A stretch of DNA of 64,000 nucleotides from Gordonia westfalica (lineage in GTDB: Bacteria > Actinomycetota > Actinomycetes > Mycobacteriales > Mycobacteriaceae), in NCBI RefSeq assembly GCF_900105725.1, contig NZ_FNLM01000034.1, forward strand, positions 496,001-560,000, in the 5' to 3' direction. How positions within the stretch are numbered: position 1 is the stretch's first letter; every line of letters begins with the position of its first letter. A model generated the notes under the pieces. The model did not search any database, was not told the DNA's origin, and was given only the letters and a program-made list of their open reading frames with translations. The translations under genes and the position numbers were made by a program. This document shows positions 17,931 through 30,198 of the stretch, in pieces.

Positions 17931-19022
17931 CTACGCTTCGCCGGCCGGTGCGGCCACCGGTCGCGTCGGGCGCGCGGCCGGCACACAGCACCGGTCGCGG
18001 CACACCCGGCCGTTGTCGCCGCAACCCATCGCGGCCAGGTCGCCGGCGCCGCCGGCGTAGTTCTCCACGAATTCGCCGATCATCTCGATGAACCGCGGAT
18101 CCGTACCGACGGTCTCCGCGCGCACGTAATCCATCCCGAGTCGTTGCGCCGTCTCGGCGGCCTCGTTGTCGAGGTCCCAGATCACCTCGAGGTGATCCGA
18201 GATGAAACCGACGGGATAGACGACGACCCGCCGGACACCCTGTGCTGCCAGGTTTTCCAGGTGGTCACAGATGTCCGGTTCGAGCCACGGGATCTGCGGG
18301 GGCCCCGACCGCGACTGCCAGACCTGGTCGAAGTCGTCGACGCCGAGCGCGTCGGCGACCGCCTGCGACGCCGCCACCACCTGACGCGAGTACAGACCAC
18401 CGCCCTCCGCGGCGGGCCCGGATGCGGCGTCGGCCGTATTCGGGACGGAATGCGCCGTGAACACCAGCCGTACCGGATCCTCGGACTCACCGAGCGCCTC
18501 GATCCCGCGACGGACGGCGTCGGCGCCGGCCGCGGTGAACGCGGGATGTGACCAGTACTGCGGCAGCTTGCGAAGCACGACGGCGCCCTCGGGTGTTGTG
18601 CTCGAGGGCTCGCGTTCGGCAAGCGCCTTCAACGACCGGTCGATGTCCTCGTGGTACTGGCGACACCCCGAATAACCGCCCCAGGCCGACGTCGGGAAGA
18701 CCAGGATGCGGCGATGCCCCGCCCGGTACATCTCGGCCAAGGTGTCCTCGGCCATCGGGTGCCAGTTGCGGTTGCCGAAGTACACCGGCAGGTCGAGACC
18801 ACGGCGCGCCAGATCGGCGCGGAGGCCGTCGATCATGTCCAGGTTCAACCGGTTGATCGGCGACACCCCGCCGAAATGCAGGTAATGCTCGGCGACCGAC
18901 TCCAGGCGCTCCCGCGGGATCCCCCTGCCCCGGGTCACGTTCTCCAGGAACGGCATGACCTCGTCGGGTCCCTCGGGGCCGCCGAAGGACAGGAACAGGA
19001 CGGAATCGAAAGCGGTGTCCAC
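17931..19022 (-). CDS. hemH: Coproporphyrin ferrochelatase (CpfC/HemH)
   Basis: The enzyme inserts Fe2+ into coproporphyrin III in the actinobacterial heme pathway. The 363 residues contain the family motifs LFLSFGGPEGPDEVMPFLENV at the N-terminus, VYFGNRNWHP, VFPTSAWGGYSGCRQYHED, VFTAHSVP and VVVYPVGFISDHLEVIWDLDNEA. The C-terminus has Cys-rich AMGCGDNGRVCRDRCC, fitting the [2Fe-2S] cluster known in mycobacterial ferrochelatases. The GTG start at 19022 lies 17 nt after inhA, so fabG1-inhA-hemH should be one transcript, as in Rv1483-Rv1485. Confidence 0.96.
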   Translation of the reverse strand: MDTAFDSVLFLSFGGPEGPDEVMPFLENVTRGRGIPRERLESVAEHYLHFGGVSPINRLNLDMIDGLRADLARRGLDLPVYFGNRNWHPMAEDTLAEMYRAGHRRILVFPTSAWGGYSGCRQYHEDIDRSLKALAEREPSSTTPEGAVVLRKLPQYWSHPAFTAAGADAVRRGIEALGESEDPVRLVFTAHSVPNTADAASGPAAEGGGLYSRQVVAASQAVADALGVDDFDQVWQSRSGPPQIPWLEPDICDHLENLAAQGVRRVVVYPVGFISDHLEVIWDLDNEAAETAQRLGMDYVRAETVGTDPRFIEMIGEFVENYAGGAGDLAAMGCGDNGRVCRDRCCVPAARPTRPVAAPAGEA

Positions 19023-19039
19023 TGCGCGTCTCCCCGGGC

Positions 19040-19879
19040 TCACGACCCGGAGGTCATGCCCTCCGGGAACCAGGTGTTGTGGCTGGCGCCGCCGTCGACG
19101 TACACGATGGAGCCGGTGGTGCCGGGCAGCCAGTCGCTGAGCAGCGCGCACACGGACTTGGCGACCACGGTCGGGTCGTCGACGTCCCAGCCGATCGGCG
19201 ACGCGCCGTCCCAGTACTCGTTGAGCATGTTGAGCTGCTTGGCGTCGTCGGTCGCGGTGCCGGCGATGGCCTTGGCGGCCAGGGTCTTGATGGGTCCGGC
19301 GGCGACCAGGTTGGAGCGGACGTTCTTGGCGTTGCCCACTTCTCGCGCCACATAGCGGTTGACCGACTCGAGCGCCGCCTTGGCGACGCCCATCCAGTTG
19401 TAGTACGGCATCGCGGTGCGCGGATCGAAGTCCATGCCCACGATCGAGCCGCCCTCGTTCATGACGGGCAGCACGGCGCGGGCCAGCGAGGCGTAGCTCC
19501 AGGCCGAGATCTCGAAGGCCTTGGCGGCATCGGGGCCGGGGCCTTCGAGGAACGGCTTGGCGTCGGGTCCCATCAGGGTGCGCGGCGCGAACGCGATCGA
19601 GTGCATGACGCCGTCGACGCCCTGCGGGGCGATCTCACGGATCTTGTCGGCCAGTGCCTCGAGATCCTCTTCGTTGGTCACGTCGAGGCCGATGGCCGGC
19701 GGCACCTCCTTGGGCAGCCGCTTGGCGATCCGGTCGATCAGCCGCAGCCGCTCCGGGATGCCGGTGATGATCACCGTCGCGCCCTGCTCCTGCGCCATGG
19801 CGGCCGCGTGGAAGGCGATCGAGGCGTCGGTGATGATGCCCGTGATGAGGACGGTCTTCCCGTCCAGGATTCCGCTCAC
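19040..19879 (-). CDS. inhA: NADH-dependent enoyl-ACP reductase InhA
   Basis: InhA does the last reduction of the FAS-II cycle that makes meromycolic acids. The 279-residue SDR starts [22 protein letters not shown] (NAD-binding, mycobacterial type). It has [15 protein letters not shown], around the isoniazid/NAD contact region, a [24 protein letters not shown] catalytic segment with the Tyr/Lys pair, and [16 protein letters not shown] start with AGGAG 10 nt upstream. It follows fabG1 by 70 nt and precedes hemH, the mycobacterial operon. Confidence 0.97.
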   Translation of the reverse strand: MSGILDGKTVLITGIITDASIAFHAAAMAQEQGATVIITGIPERLRLIDRIAKRLPKEVPPAIGLDVTNEEDLEALADKIREIAPQGVDGVMHSIAFAPRTLMGPDAKPFLEGPGPDAAKAFEISAWSYASLARAVLPVMNEGGSIVGMDFDPRTAMPYYNWMGVAKAALESVNRYVAREVGNAKNVRSNLVAAGPIKTLAAKAIAGTATDDAKQLNMLNEYWDGASPIGWDVDDPTVVAKSVCALLSDWLPGTTGSIVYVDGGASHNTWFPEGMTSGS

Positions 19880-19949
19880 GAAGATGTGCTCCTGAGATCG
19901 ACGTTGATTGTGGTGTGGTGCGGCCGTGGGGCCGTCGGACCCGGACGGG

Positions 19950-20690
<741 letters not shown>

Positions 20691-20692
20691 CT

Positions 20693-20700
20693 AACCTATC
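20693..20700 (-). promoter_or_regulatory. fabG1-inhA promoter -10 (GATAGGTT)
   Basis: GATAGGTT lies 8 nt upstream of the fabG1 ATG. From memory, the same octamer precedes fabG1 in M. tuberculosis at nearly the same distance and is where isoniazid/ethionamide-resistance promoter changes map. It implies a leaderless or nearly leaderless mRNA. Confidence 0.65.
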
Positions 20701-20772
20701 CGTTCTCTTGAAGTCGGCGTCGCGGTGGTCGGCGGACAGGGCACGCCGGTGGGTCGGGGCACGGTGCCCGGG

Positions 20773-21741
20773 TCAGGGCAACCGGCGATTGATCGCCAGG
20801 GCCGCGAACGCCGAGACCAGCGCGAACAACGTACCCGCGATCAGCCACGGCTTCGAGTTGTCCCCCCGACGGGTCTCATACCCGATCTCGTTCTGCAGTT
20901 TCTCGTACACCTTGTTGAGCTCGTCGAGGCTGGCCGCAGTGAAGAAGTCGCCGCCCGACAGGTTCGCGATCTTGCGCAGCGAATCGTCGTCGACGGGGAC
21001 CGGCACGCGGTCGCCCTCGAGTTCGACGGTGCCCGTCCGGGTCCCGAAGGAGATGGTGGAGACCGGGATCTTCTCCTCCTTGGCCTTGCGGGCCGCGGTG
21101 AAGGCACCGCGCGGGTCGTCGGGATCGTCGGGCACGGTCTCCTTGCCGTCCGACAGGAGCACGATCCGCGCCGGCGGGGCCGCCTCACCGCCGCCGAGAA
21201 CGGCGTTGAGGGTGCTGATCTGCTGCAGCGCCGCGAAGATGCCCTCGCCGGTCGCCGTCTTGTCGTCGAGTCGGAGCTTGTCGACGGCGACCTTCGTCGC
21301 GTTGTGGTCAGGGGTCGGCGACACCAGGCTCGCCGCGGTGCCGGCGAAGGAGATCAGGCCAAGGTTGATGCCCTCGGTCAGCTCGTCGGCGAACTTCTTC
21401 GCCGCCTCCTGAGCGGCCTTGATGCGCGACGGCGACACGTCGGTCGCGTTCATCGACCGGGAGACGTCCATCACGAGGATCACCGTCGCCTTGTTGCGCG
21501 GGACCTTGCGGTCGGCCTGCGGGCCGGACAACGCCACCGTCAGCAGCATCAGCGCGACGATGAGCAGCGCGATCGGCACATGGCGGAGCCGGTTGCGGTC
21601 GGCCGGTGCGACCGACTTCAGCAGATCGAGGTTCGCGAAGGTCAGCGCACGCTGCTTGCGGCGACGCAGCATGTACACGTAGGCGGCGCCGAGCAGCGCC
21701 ACGACGAGCAGCAGCAACAACCACCAGGGACTGGACAACAT
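20773..21741 (-). CDS. VWA-domain membrane protein (BatA-like, Rv1481-type)
   Basis: The 322 residues have two N-terminal TM segments ([20 protein letters not shown] and [18 protein letters not shown]), a von Willebrand A domain with a complete MIDAS motif ([10 protein letters not shown], then TGEGI, then LLSDGKE), and a C-terminal TM ([19 protein letters not shown]). With MoxR and DUF58 it forms the MoxR-type module thought to mature or insert metal and cofactors into protein complexes at the membrane. It starts 3 nt after the DUF58 stop. Confidence 0.92.
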   Translation of the reverse strand: MLSSPWWLLLLLVVALLGAAYVYMLRRRKQRALTFANLDLLKSVAPADRNRLRHVPIALLIVALMLLTVALSGPQADRKVPRNKATVILVMDVSRSMNATDVSPSRIKAAQEAAKKFADELTEGINLGLISFAGTAASLVSPTPDHNATKVAVDKLRLDDKTATGEGIFAALQQISTLNAVLGGGEAAPPARIVLLSDGKETVPDDPDDPRGAFTAARKAKEEKIPVSTISFGTRTGTVELEGDRVPVPVDDDSLRKIANLSGGDFFTAASLDELNKVYEKLQNEIGYETRRGDNSKPWLIAGTLFALVSAFAALAINRRLP

Positions 21742-21744
21742 GGT

Positions 21745-22683
21745 CTACCCCACCCCGGCGGCCAGGCCACGACGGCGCTGGGCGATGAATTTGACGGTGT
21801 CGGTGAGCCAGTCGCGATCGGTGCGCAGGGTCAGCGTCGCACCGCCACAGCTGCGCAGCGTCCGGTGCACACGCTCCTGGTGCGCCCGCGCGGCCGCGGC
21901 GAAGTCGCGTCGCAGGTCCTCGGTCACGGTCACGTCGTGGATCTCCCCCGATTCGGCGTCGGCCAGAGTGACCTCGCCGATCGGCGGCAGCTCCAGGTCA
22001 CGCGGGTCGAGGACCTCGACCGCGAGCAGCTCGTGATGGGCGCCGATGGCGCGCAGCGAGCGTTCCCAGTCGATCGGGCCGAGGAAGTCGCTGATCACGA
22101 CCGCCAGACCCCTGCGACGCTGCGGACGACGCAGGGCCTCGATGCCGGCCTTGAGATCGCCGCGGACACCGGGCGAGCTGCGACGCGTCGTCGCGATCGC
22201 CTTGAGCAGGTTCTGGGCGTGTGCGCGCCCGGCCCGTGCAGGGACGCGGACGAGGTCGTCGCCGGTCACGACGAGGGCGCCGTGCCGGTTGCCGCCGCCG
22301 GTGGTCAGATGCACGATCGCCGCCGCGGCGGCCACCGCGAGATCGCGTTTGGTGCAGCCGACGGTGCCGAAGTCGAGACTCGCCGACGCGTCGACGACCA
22401 GCCAGGTCTCGAGCTCACGGTCGGCGATCATCTGGCGCACGTGCGGCTGGGTGGTCCGTGCGGTGACCGACCACTCCATCCGACGGACGTCGTCGCCCGG
22501 CTGGTAGGCGCGCGCCTCCCCCGGCTCCGAACCCGGTCCGGGGATGAGTCCGAGGTGCTCGCCCTGGAGCACGCCGTCGAGCTTGCGACGGACCGTGAGC
22601 TCCAGCATCTTCAGAGCCGCGGTGAGCTGGGGCTCCTCGAGCAACCCGGCACCGAGGCTCGGCAGGTCCCGATTAGCCGCCAT
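21745..22683 (-). CDS. DUF58 domain protein (Rv1480-type)
   Basis: The 312-residue protein carries the DUF58 signature PGPGSEPGEARAYQPGDDVRRMEWSVTARTTQPHVRQ near residues 50-90, followed by a VWA-like region (ELETWLVVDASASLDFGT) with a DxSxS motif. It overlaps moxR by 11 nt and the VWA gene follows after 3 nt, so the three are one operon. It likely acts with the MoxR ATPase; its client is unknown. Confidence 0.92.
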   Translation of the reverse strand: MAANRDLPSLGAGLLEEPQLTAALKMLELTVRRKLDGVLQGEHLGLIPGPGSEPGEARAYQPGDDVRRMEWSVTARTTQPHVRQMIADRELETWLVVDASASLDFGTVGCTKRDLAVAAAAAIVHLTTGGGNRHGALVVTGDDLVRVPARAGRAHAQNLLKAIATTRRSSPGVRGDLKAGIEALRRPQRRRGLAVVISDFLGPIDWERSLRAIGAHHELLAVEVLDPRDLELPPIGEVTLADAESGEIHDVTVTEDLRRDFAAAARAHQERVHRTLRSCGGATLTLRTDRDWLTDTVKFIAQRRRGLAAGVG

Positions 22684-23872
22684 ACCGCGGCGAATTCGGG
22701 TTCACCGGACCGGAGCCCTGCGGAACCTGTTGTGCGGCATAGCCATTGGTTCCCTGCGGGGCGGCCTGCGGCATCCCGGCGGCGTGGCCCTGCGGACCGG
22801 GACCCGACTGGTAGGAGTTCTGCGCCACCGGCTGCGCGCCGACCTGCGGGAGTCCCACGGTCTGCAGTACCCGGCTGATGACCTGGTCGGCGTCGATCTC
22901 GTCGGCGAGGGCGTCGTAGGACAGCACCAGGCGGTGTCGCAGGACGTCGGGCATGATCTCGACGATGTCCTGCGGGATGACGTAGTCGCGTCCGCGCACG
23001 AGTGCGAGCGCGCGTGCCGCGGCCACGATGCCCAGGGTCGCGCGGGGCGAGGCGCCGTAGGACAGCCACGACGCGACGTCGTGGAGGCCGAGCTCGGCCG
23101 GACGGCGCGTCGCGTTGATGACGCGGACGACGTAGTCGACGAGAGCGTGGTGGACGAAGACGTTCGCGGCGGTCTTCTGCAGACGCAGCATCGCGGCGGG
23201 ATCGAGTACCTGCGAGGCCGTCGGCGGGACATTGCCCATCCGGTAGACGATCTCGCGCTCCTCCTCCACCGACGGGTAGTCGACGAGGACCTTGAACAGG
23301 AAGCGGTCGCGCTGTGCCTCGGGCAGCGGGTAGACACCCTCGTTCTCGATGGGGTTCTGCGTCGCCATCACCAGGAACGGGTCGGGCATCGCGTAGGTCT
23401 TGCCGCCGATCGACACGTGTCGCTCGGCCATGACCTCCAGCAGCGCGGACTGCACCTTGGCGGGTGCGCGGTTGATCTCGTCGGCGAGCAGGAAGTTCGC
23501 GACCACCGGTCCGAGTTCGGTGTCGAACTGCTCACGGCCCTGGCGGTAGATGCGGGTACCGATGAGGTCGGTGGGCACCAGGTCGGGGGTGAACTGCACC
23601 CGGGAGAACGAGCCGCCGACGACCCTGGCGAAGGTCTCGACCGCGAGCGTCTTCGCGACGCCCGGGACACCTTCGAGGAGGATGTGGCCGCGGGCCAGCA
23701 GGCCCACGAGAATCCGCTCGACGAGCTGATCCTGACCGACGATGACACGCTTGACCTCGTAGATGGCCCGCTCGAGCAGGGCGACGTCGGCGTCGCTCAG
23801 CACCGACGAGTCGGCGCCTGCCGCGGCCGGGTCCCCCGTGGCCGCCTTGTCGAGGGAGTGCGATTCGGTCAA
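22673..23872 (-). CDS. moxR: MoxR-family AAA+ ATPase
   Basis: The 399-residue AAA+ ATPase has Walker A GVPGVAKT, Walker B LLADEINRAPAKVQSALLEVM, sensor 1 MATQNPIENEGVYPLPEAQRDRF and a sensor 2 region near SYGASPRATLGIVAAARA. The Gln/Pro-rich C-terminal tail is typical of mycobacterial MoxR1. It probably powers the DUF58/VWA pair encoded behind it. I chose the TTG at 23872 because AGGAG lies 6 nt upstream; a GTG at 23992 would add 40 poorly conserved residues and has no RBS. Confidence 0.93.
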   Translation of the reverse strand: MTESHSLDKAATGDPAAAGADSSVLSDADVALLERAIYEVKRVIVGQDQLVERILVGLLARGHILLEGVPGVAKTLAVETFARVVGGSFSRVQFTPDLVPTDLIGTRIYRQGREQFDTELGPVVANFLLADEINRAPAKVQSALLEVMAERHVSIGGKTYAMPDPFLVMATQNPIENEGVYPLPEAQRDRFLFKVLVDYPSVEEEREIVYRMGNVPPTASQVLDPAAMLRLQKTAANVFVHHALVDYVVRVINATRRPAELGLHDVASWLSYGASPRATLGIVAAARALALVRGRDYVIPQDIVEIMPDVLRHRLVLSYDALADEIDADQVISRVLQTVGLPQVGAQPVAQNSYQSGPGPQGHAAGMPQAAPQGTNGYAAQQVPQGSGPVNPNSPRYGG

Positions 23873-24012
23873 CCCGTGCTCCTGTTCGTCTGAACTCTGC
23901 TGCTCACTGGTGAGGCCACGTCGAGGCGAGACACCCCCGCGTGTTTGTGCCAGCCTAGCCGTGCGAACTGAAAAGCCGCCAAGAAGATGCACGGCCCGTC
24001 GTTCAGACGCCG

Positions 24013-25542
24013 TCAGACCAGGCGGACGACGTTCGGCATCGCACCGTTGGTACGCAGCGGCGACACCTTGACGACGGAGCCGGACTGCGGGGCCTCGACC
24101 ATCTTGTTGTCCCCCAGGTAGAGCGCGACGTGCTGGCTCGCGTTCGGGCCGTAGAAGATCATGTCGCCGCGGCGCATCTGCGAGAGCGGGAACTGCGGAC
24201 CCGAGGTGTACTGGTAACCCGTGTAGTGCGGCAGTTCGATGCCGACGCCGGCGAAGGCGTAGATCATCAGGCCCGAGCAGTCGAAGCCGACCTTGCGGTA
24301 GTCGCCGTAGCTGTCGGCGACGCCGCCGTCGCGGATGCCCTGGGTCGGACCGTTGGTGTCACCACCGCCCCAGGCGTAGGTGACGCCCAGCTGCGACAGC
24401 GCACGGTTGACGACGATCTCGACCGCCTGCGGGCCGCGCAGACCCGGCCGCACCATGCCGCCCGATCCGCCCCCGCCGCCGGAGCCGCCGAACAAGGAAC
24501 CGAGACTTCCCGATCCCAGTCGGGAGCTAAGGCTGTCGTTGCCGCTGCTGCCGGTGAGGTCGACGCCGCCGAGACCGAGTTCGTTGAGGAGTTCGGACTG
24601 CGGGAGCCGCTGCTCCCCGATGATGGTCGAGAGCATCTGCGAACCCATGTCCAGACCCATGCCGAGGGCCGCCGAACCCACGTCGACCGCGATCCGGGCG
24701 GCGGCACGCGCCGCGATCGCGAGCAGTTCGTTGTCGGAGACGTTGGTCGTCGGCAGGTCCGGGAGACTCGGCGCCGACGGGAAGATGTTGGACAGCAGGT
24801 CACGGGTGGACGGTCCGGCGGCCTGCTTCTTGGGCACGTAGCCGCGGATCGAGTCGATCTTCTTCTGCACCCGGTCGCGCTTGGCGACCAGGGTGGCCTT
24901 GCGCTCCTGCTGTTCGGAGATGGCGGTCTTGGCCTCGGTGACCGCGGACAGTGCGTCGCGCTTGCGCTGTTCGGCGCTCTTGGCGGCGAAGGACGCCTGC
25001 CGGCGGGTCGCCTCGACCGCCGCCACGCGATTGGCCTTCTGGTTGCGGGCGACCTGGAGACGTCGGATGGTCTCCTGCTGCTTCTTGCCGACCTGGTCGA
25101 GAAGCTTCATCCGGTCCAGGACCGCCTGGGGGTCCGGGGACGCCACGTAGTTCGACATCGAACCCTGCTCGGCGCCCTGCTGGTAGGCGAGCCGGACGAA
25201 ACCGTCGAACTCCTTCTGCGCCGCGATCACGGCCTGACCGGCCCGATCGAGCTCGGTCCGCGCGCCGCGTGCGGCGACCGTGGCCAGGCGCCGCTGGGCG
25301 AGGGAGTTCTGGAAGTCGACGATGGCGCGGTTGACGTCCTCCTGACGCACCGCGAGGGCCTGGTCGAGGTCGACGATGTCCTGGTTCACCGAGGCGATCT
25401 CGTTGATCAGCCCGGACACCGGCGACTCGGCCTTCTTCGGGGCCGCGGTCGCATGACCGGCGCCGACCGCGCAGATGAGAACGGCAGCCGTGGCCGCCGT
25501 GACGCGCGCCGGCCAGGACGCACCTGTTCTTCCTCGCCTCAC
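24013..25542 (-). CDS. ripA: RipA-like NlpC/P60 peptidoglycan endopeptidase
   Basis: The 509-residue secreted hydrolase should cleave peptidoglycan stem peptides during daughter-cell separation. It starts with a signal peptide (RVTAATAAVLICAVGAGHATAAP). A long coiled coil (about 40-240) follows, then a linker with a Gly-rich stretch and the C-terminal NlpC/P60 domain. The triad is intact: C422 in FDCSGLMIY, H471 in ASQHVALYL and E483 in MVEAPQ. The spacings (49 and 12 residues) equal those I remember for RipA. GTG start with AGGAG 5 nt upstream. It lies next to moxR, as Rv1477/Rv1479. Confidence 0.93.
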   Translation of the reverse strand: MRRGRTGASWPARVTAATAAVLICAVGAGHATAAPKKAESPVSGLINEIASVNQDIVDLDQALAVRQEDVNRAIVDFQNSLAQRRLATVAARGARTELDRAGQAVIAAQKEFDGFVRLAYQQGAEQGSMSNYVASPDPQAVLDRMKLLDQVGKKQQETIRRLQVARNQKANRVAAVEATRRQASFAAKSAEQRKRDALSAVTEAKTAISEQQERKATLVAKRDRVQKKIDSIRGYVPKKQAAGPSTRDLLSNIFPSAPSLPDLPTTNVSDNELLAIAARAAARIAVDVGSAALGMGLDMGSQMLSTIIGEQRLPQSELLNELGLGGVDLTGSSGNDSLSSRLGSGSLGSLFGGSGGGGGSGGMVRPGLRGPQAVEIVVNRALSQLGVTYAWGGGDTNGPTQGIRDGGVADSYGDYRKVGFDCSGLMIYAFAGVGIELPHYTGYQYTSGPQFPLSQMRRGDMIFYGPNASQHVALYLGDNKMVEAPQSGSVVKVSPLRTNGAMPNVVRLV

Positions 25543-25912
25543 CTGAACTCCTTGCGGTTCTGCCGGGGATCTGCGGCGATCTCCGGTTGTCGATCGAACG
25601 GCCATGTTCGGCCGCCCCGACCACACACTGCACATCCGTCGCACATGACCCTGTAGGGAACTCAGGCCACACGTGCGACATCAGAACCGTACGTCACATC
25701 AACCACACGAGAAAACCGAAAGGAATGAATTACAAAGGCGTGATTACCTGGGAAAATGCTGTGAACTGGAAAAAGTTCACCACCGTGGCCCAGGTCTCGA
25801 ATTCGCAACAAAACGGTGCGCGAACCGGATGGGGTACGAGCACGAAGACGCCGGCACCGATGGACCGCGGGAAGCGGCCGTCAGCGATGCCGGCGAAACG
25901 AGAGGTGGGACC
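25543..25912. other. Intergenic region (370 nt) between ripA and the Rv1476-like gene
   Basis: I see no convincing gene here. The middle (about 25690-25815) is clearly richer in A+T than its surroundings and probably holds the ripA promoter and 5' leader (minus strand). It contains a perfect inverted repeat at 25761-25780. I looked for a ydaO-type (c-di-AMP) riboswitch, common before such hydrolases in actinobacteria, and could not recognise its core. Confidence 0.5.
25761..25780. repeat. Inverted repeat in ripA upstream region
   Basis: GTGAACT-GGAAAA-AGTTCAC is a perfect 7-bp inverted repeat with a 6-nt centre, about 220 nt upstream of the ripA start. It could be a regulator site or an RNA hairpin in the ripA leader; no known regulator motif fits it exactly. 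Confidence 0.55.
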
Positions 25913-26518
25913 TCAGGAGGATGGCGCGTCCGAGTCCGAACCCTCCGACGACGCGGCCCCGGCGCCGGCCGGGGTCAGCGGACCGAGCGGGCCGCTCGCC
26001 GCTGCGGCGCGTGCGCGCCGGGTGCGGAGTCGGGCGCCCGCCGCACCGAGCACGACGACCAGGATGAGGACGAGTCCGACGACGGTCCAGTCGACGTGTG
26101 AACCGGTCATCGAGTCGACCATCTGTCGCGCGGCCCCGGGCGGATCGGTGAGGGCGAGATTCTGGGTCGCCTCCTCCTGGATCACCCGGCTGAACTCGGG
26201 CGAGGAGCTGCCGACAGAGTTGGGGCCGAGCACGATCACGGTGCCGCCGACCTGCTCCTGGAGCTGGTTGGCGATGTCGCGGTAGAGGCTGAAGCGCGGC
26301 TGCACCTGGTCGACGACCACGAAGCTGAAGTCCTGGCCCTTGGACTTGGCGTACTCGATCACCTCGAGCATCCCGGGTACCTGCTCGGGAGTGGCGCCCG
26401 CCACCCCGTCGTCGGCGATGTCGCGCGAAAGCTCGGCCATGTCGACCCCGACGAGTCCCGTGAGTTCGTTGTTCTCCGCGGGAGCGGCCAGCATCAACGT
26501 CGTCGGCTCGGGACCCAT
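25913..26518 (-). CDS. Rv1476-like membrane protein (DUF6676-type)
   Basis: The 201-residue protein has a TPM-like or Rossmann-like N-terminal domain (YAKSKGQDFSFVVVDQVQPRFSLYRDIANQLQEQVGGTVIVLGPNSVGSSS), one TM near residues 143-160 (WTVVGLVLILVVVLGAAGA), and a basic then Ala/Gly/Ser-rich C-terminal tail. Position between ripA and acn equals Rv1476. Function unknown. It is divergent from acn. Confidence 0.75.
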   Translation of the reverse strand: MGPEPTTLMLAAPAENNELTGLVGVDMAELSRDIADDGVAGATPEQVPGMLEVIEYAKSKGQDFSFVVVDQVQPRFSLYRDIANQLQEQVGGTVIVLGPNSVGSSSPEFSRVIQEEATQNLALTDPPGAARQMVDSMTGSHVDWTVVGLVLILVVVLGAAGARLRTRRARAAAASGPLGPLTPAGAGAASSEGSDSDAPSS

Positions 26519-26670
26519 GTGGCCTCACCCCTGTCTGTCGGTAACACCCCGCGGCGAGCAAACCGCACGCTCACCGGACTTCGACCTGCACGGTACGACA
26601 CAATGGACGCGTCCGGGTATTCGGCCACGACGAGAGGCCCCGGCGGCGTGTCGTCCCCACCCGGCTTCGG

Positions 26671-29615
<2,945 letters not shown>

Positions 29616-29630
29616 CAAGGAGCACGCGAC

Positions 29631-30197
29631 GTGCCCAAGGTCAGTGATGACCGCCTTGCCGCGCGTCGTCGGGAGATTCTCGACGGCGCGCGGCACTGCT
29701 TCGCGGAGTACGGATACGACGGTGCGACCGTCAAGCGGATCGAGGAGTCGACGGGCCTGTCCCGCGGCGCGATCTTCCACCACTACCGGGACAAGGAGGC
29801 GCTCTTCCTCGCGCTCGCACACGAGGACGCCGAGCGCATGGCCGATGTAGCCGCAGAGGAGGGCCTCGTACAGGTCATGCGTGACATGCTCACGCGGCCA
29901 GAGGATTTCGACTGGCTCGGCACCCGTCTCGAGATCGCGCGAAAGTTGCGCACCGACAACAGCTTTCGGGCTGAATGGACTGCGCGGTCGGCCGAACTCG
30001 AACAGGCCACCCTCCGCCGGCTCGAACGCGGCCGCCAGGCCGGTCGGCTTCGCGATGACGTCCCCACCGAGGTCCTGGTCAAGTATCTGGATCTCGTCCT
30101 CGACGGACTGATCACCCGATTGGCGTCAGGTCAGCCCACCGCCGATCTGCATGCAGTCCTCGACCTCGTCGAGGAGTCGGTGCGGGCCAAGGACTGA
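29631..30197 (+). CDS. acnR: TetR-family repressor of aconitase, AcnR
   Basis: The 188-residue TetR protein has an N-terminal HTH (CFAEYGYDGATVKRIEESTGLSRGAIFHHYRDKEALFLAL) and a helical ligand domain. It sits 15 nt downstream of acn, as in corynebacteria and mycobacteria (Rv1474c), and an AcnR-type operator precedes acn, so it most likely represses acn. AAGGAG lies 8 nt before the GTG. The stop codon is one base from the stop of the convergent neighbour. Confidence 0.9.
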   Translation: MPKVSDDRLAARRREILDGARHCFAEYGYDGATVKRIEESTGLSRGAIFHHYRDKEALFLALAHEDAERMADVAAEEGLVQVMRDMLTRPEDFDWLGTRLEIARKLRTDNSFRAEWTARSAELEQATLRRLERGRQAGRLRDDVPTEVLVKYLDLVLDGLITRLASGQPTADLHAVLDLVEESVRAKD

Positions 30198-30198
30198 G

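Noticed and set aside
25543..25912. c-di-AMP (ydaO) riboswitch before ripA
   Set aside because: Expected from family context, but I could not find the conserved core or a clear pseudoknot.
25726..26285. Plus-strand frame beginning MNYKGVITWENAV after GAAAGGA
   Set aside because: The motif is too close to the ATG for a normal RBS, and most of the frame is antisense to the Rv1476-like gene; kept only as a note.
29631..30197. TetR as regulator of the fadD palindrome
   Set aside because: Its position and the exact AcnR operator before acn make AcnR the better call; the fadD palindrome has a different sequence.
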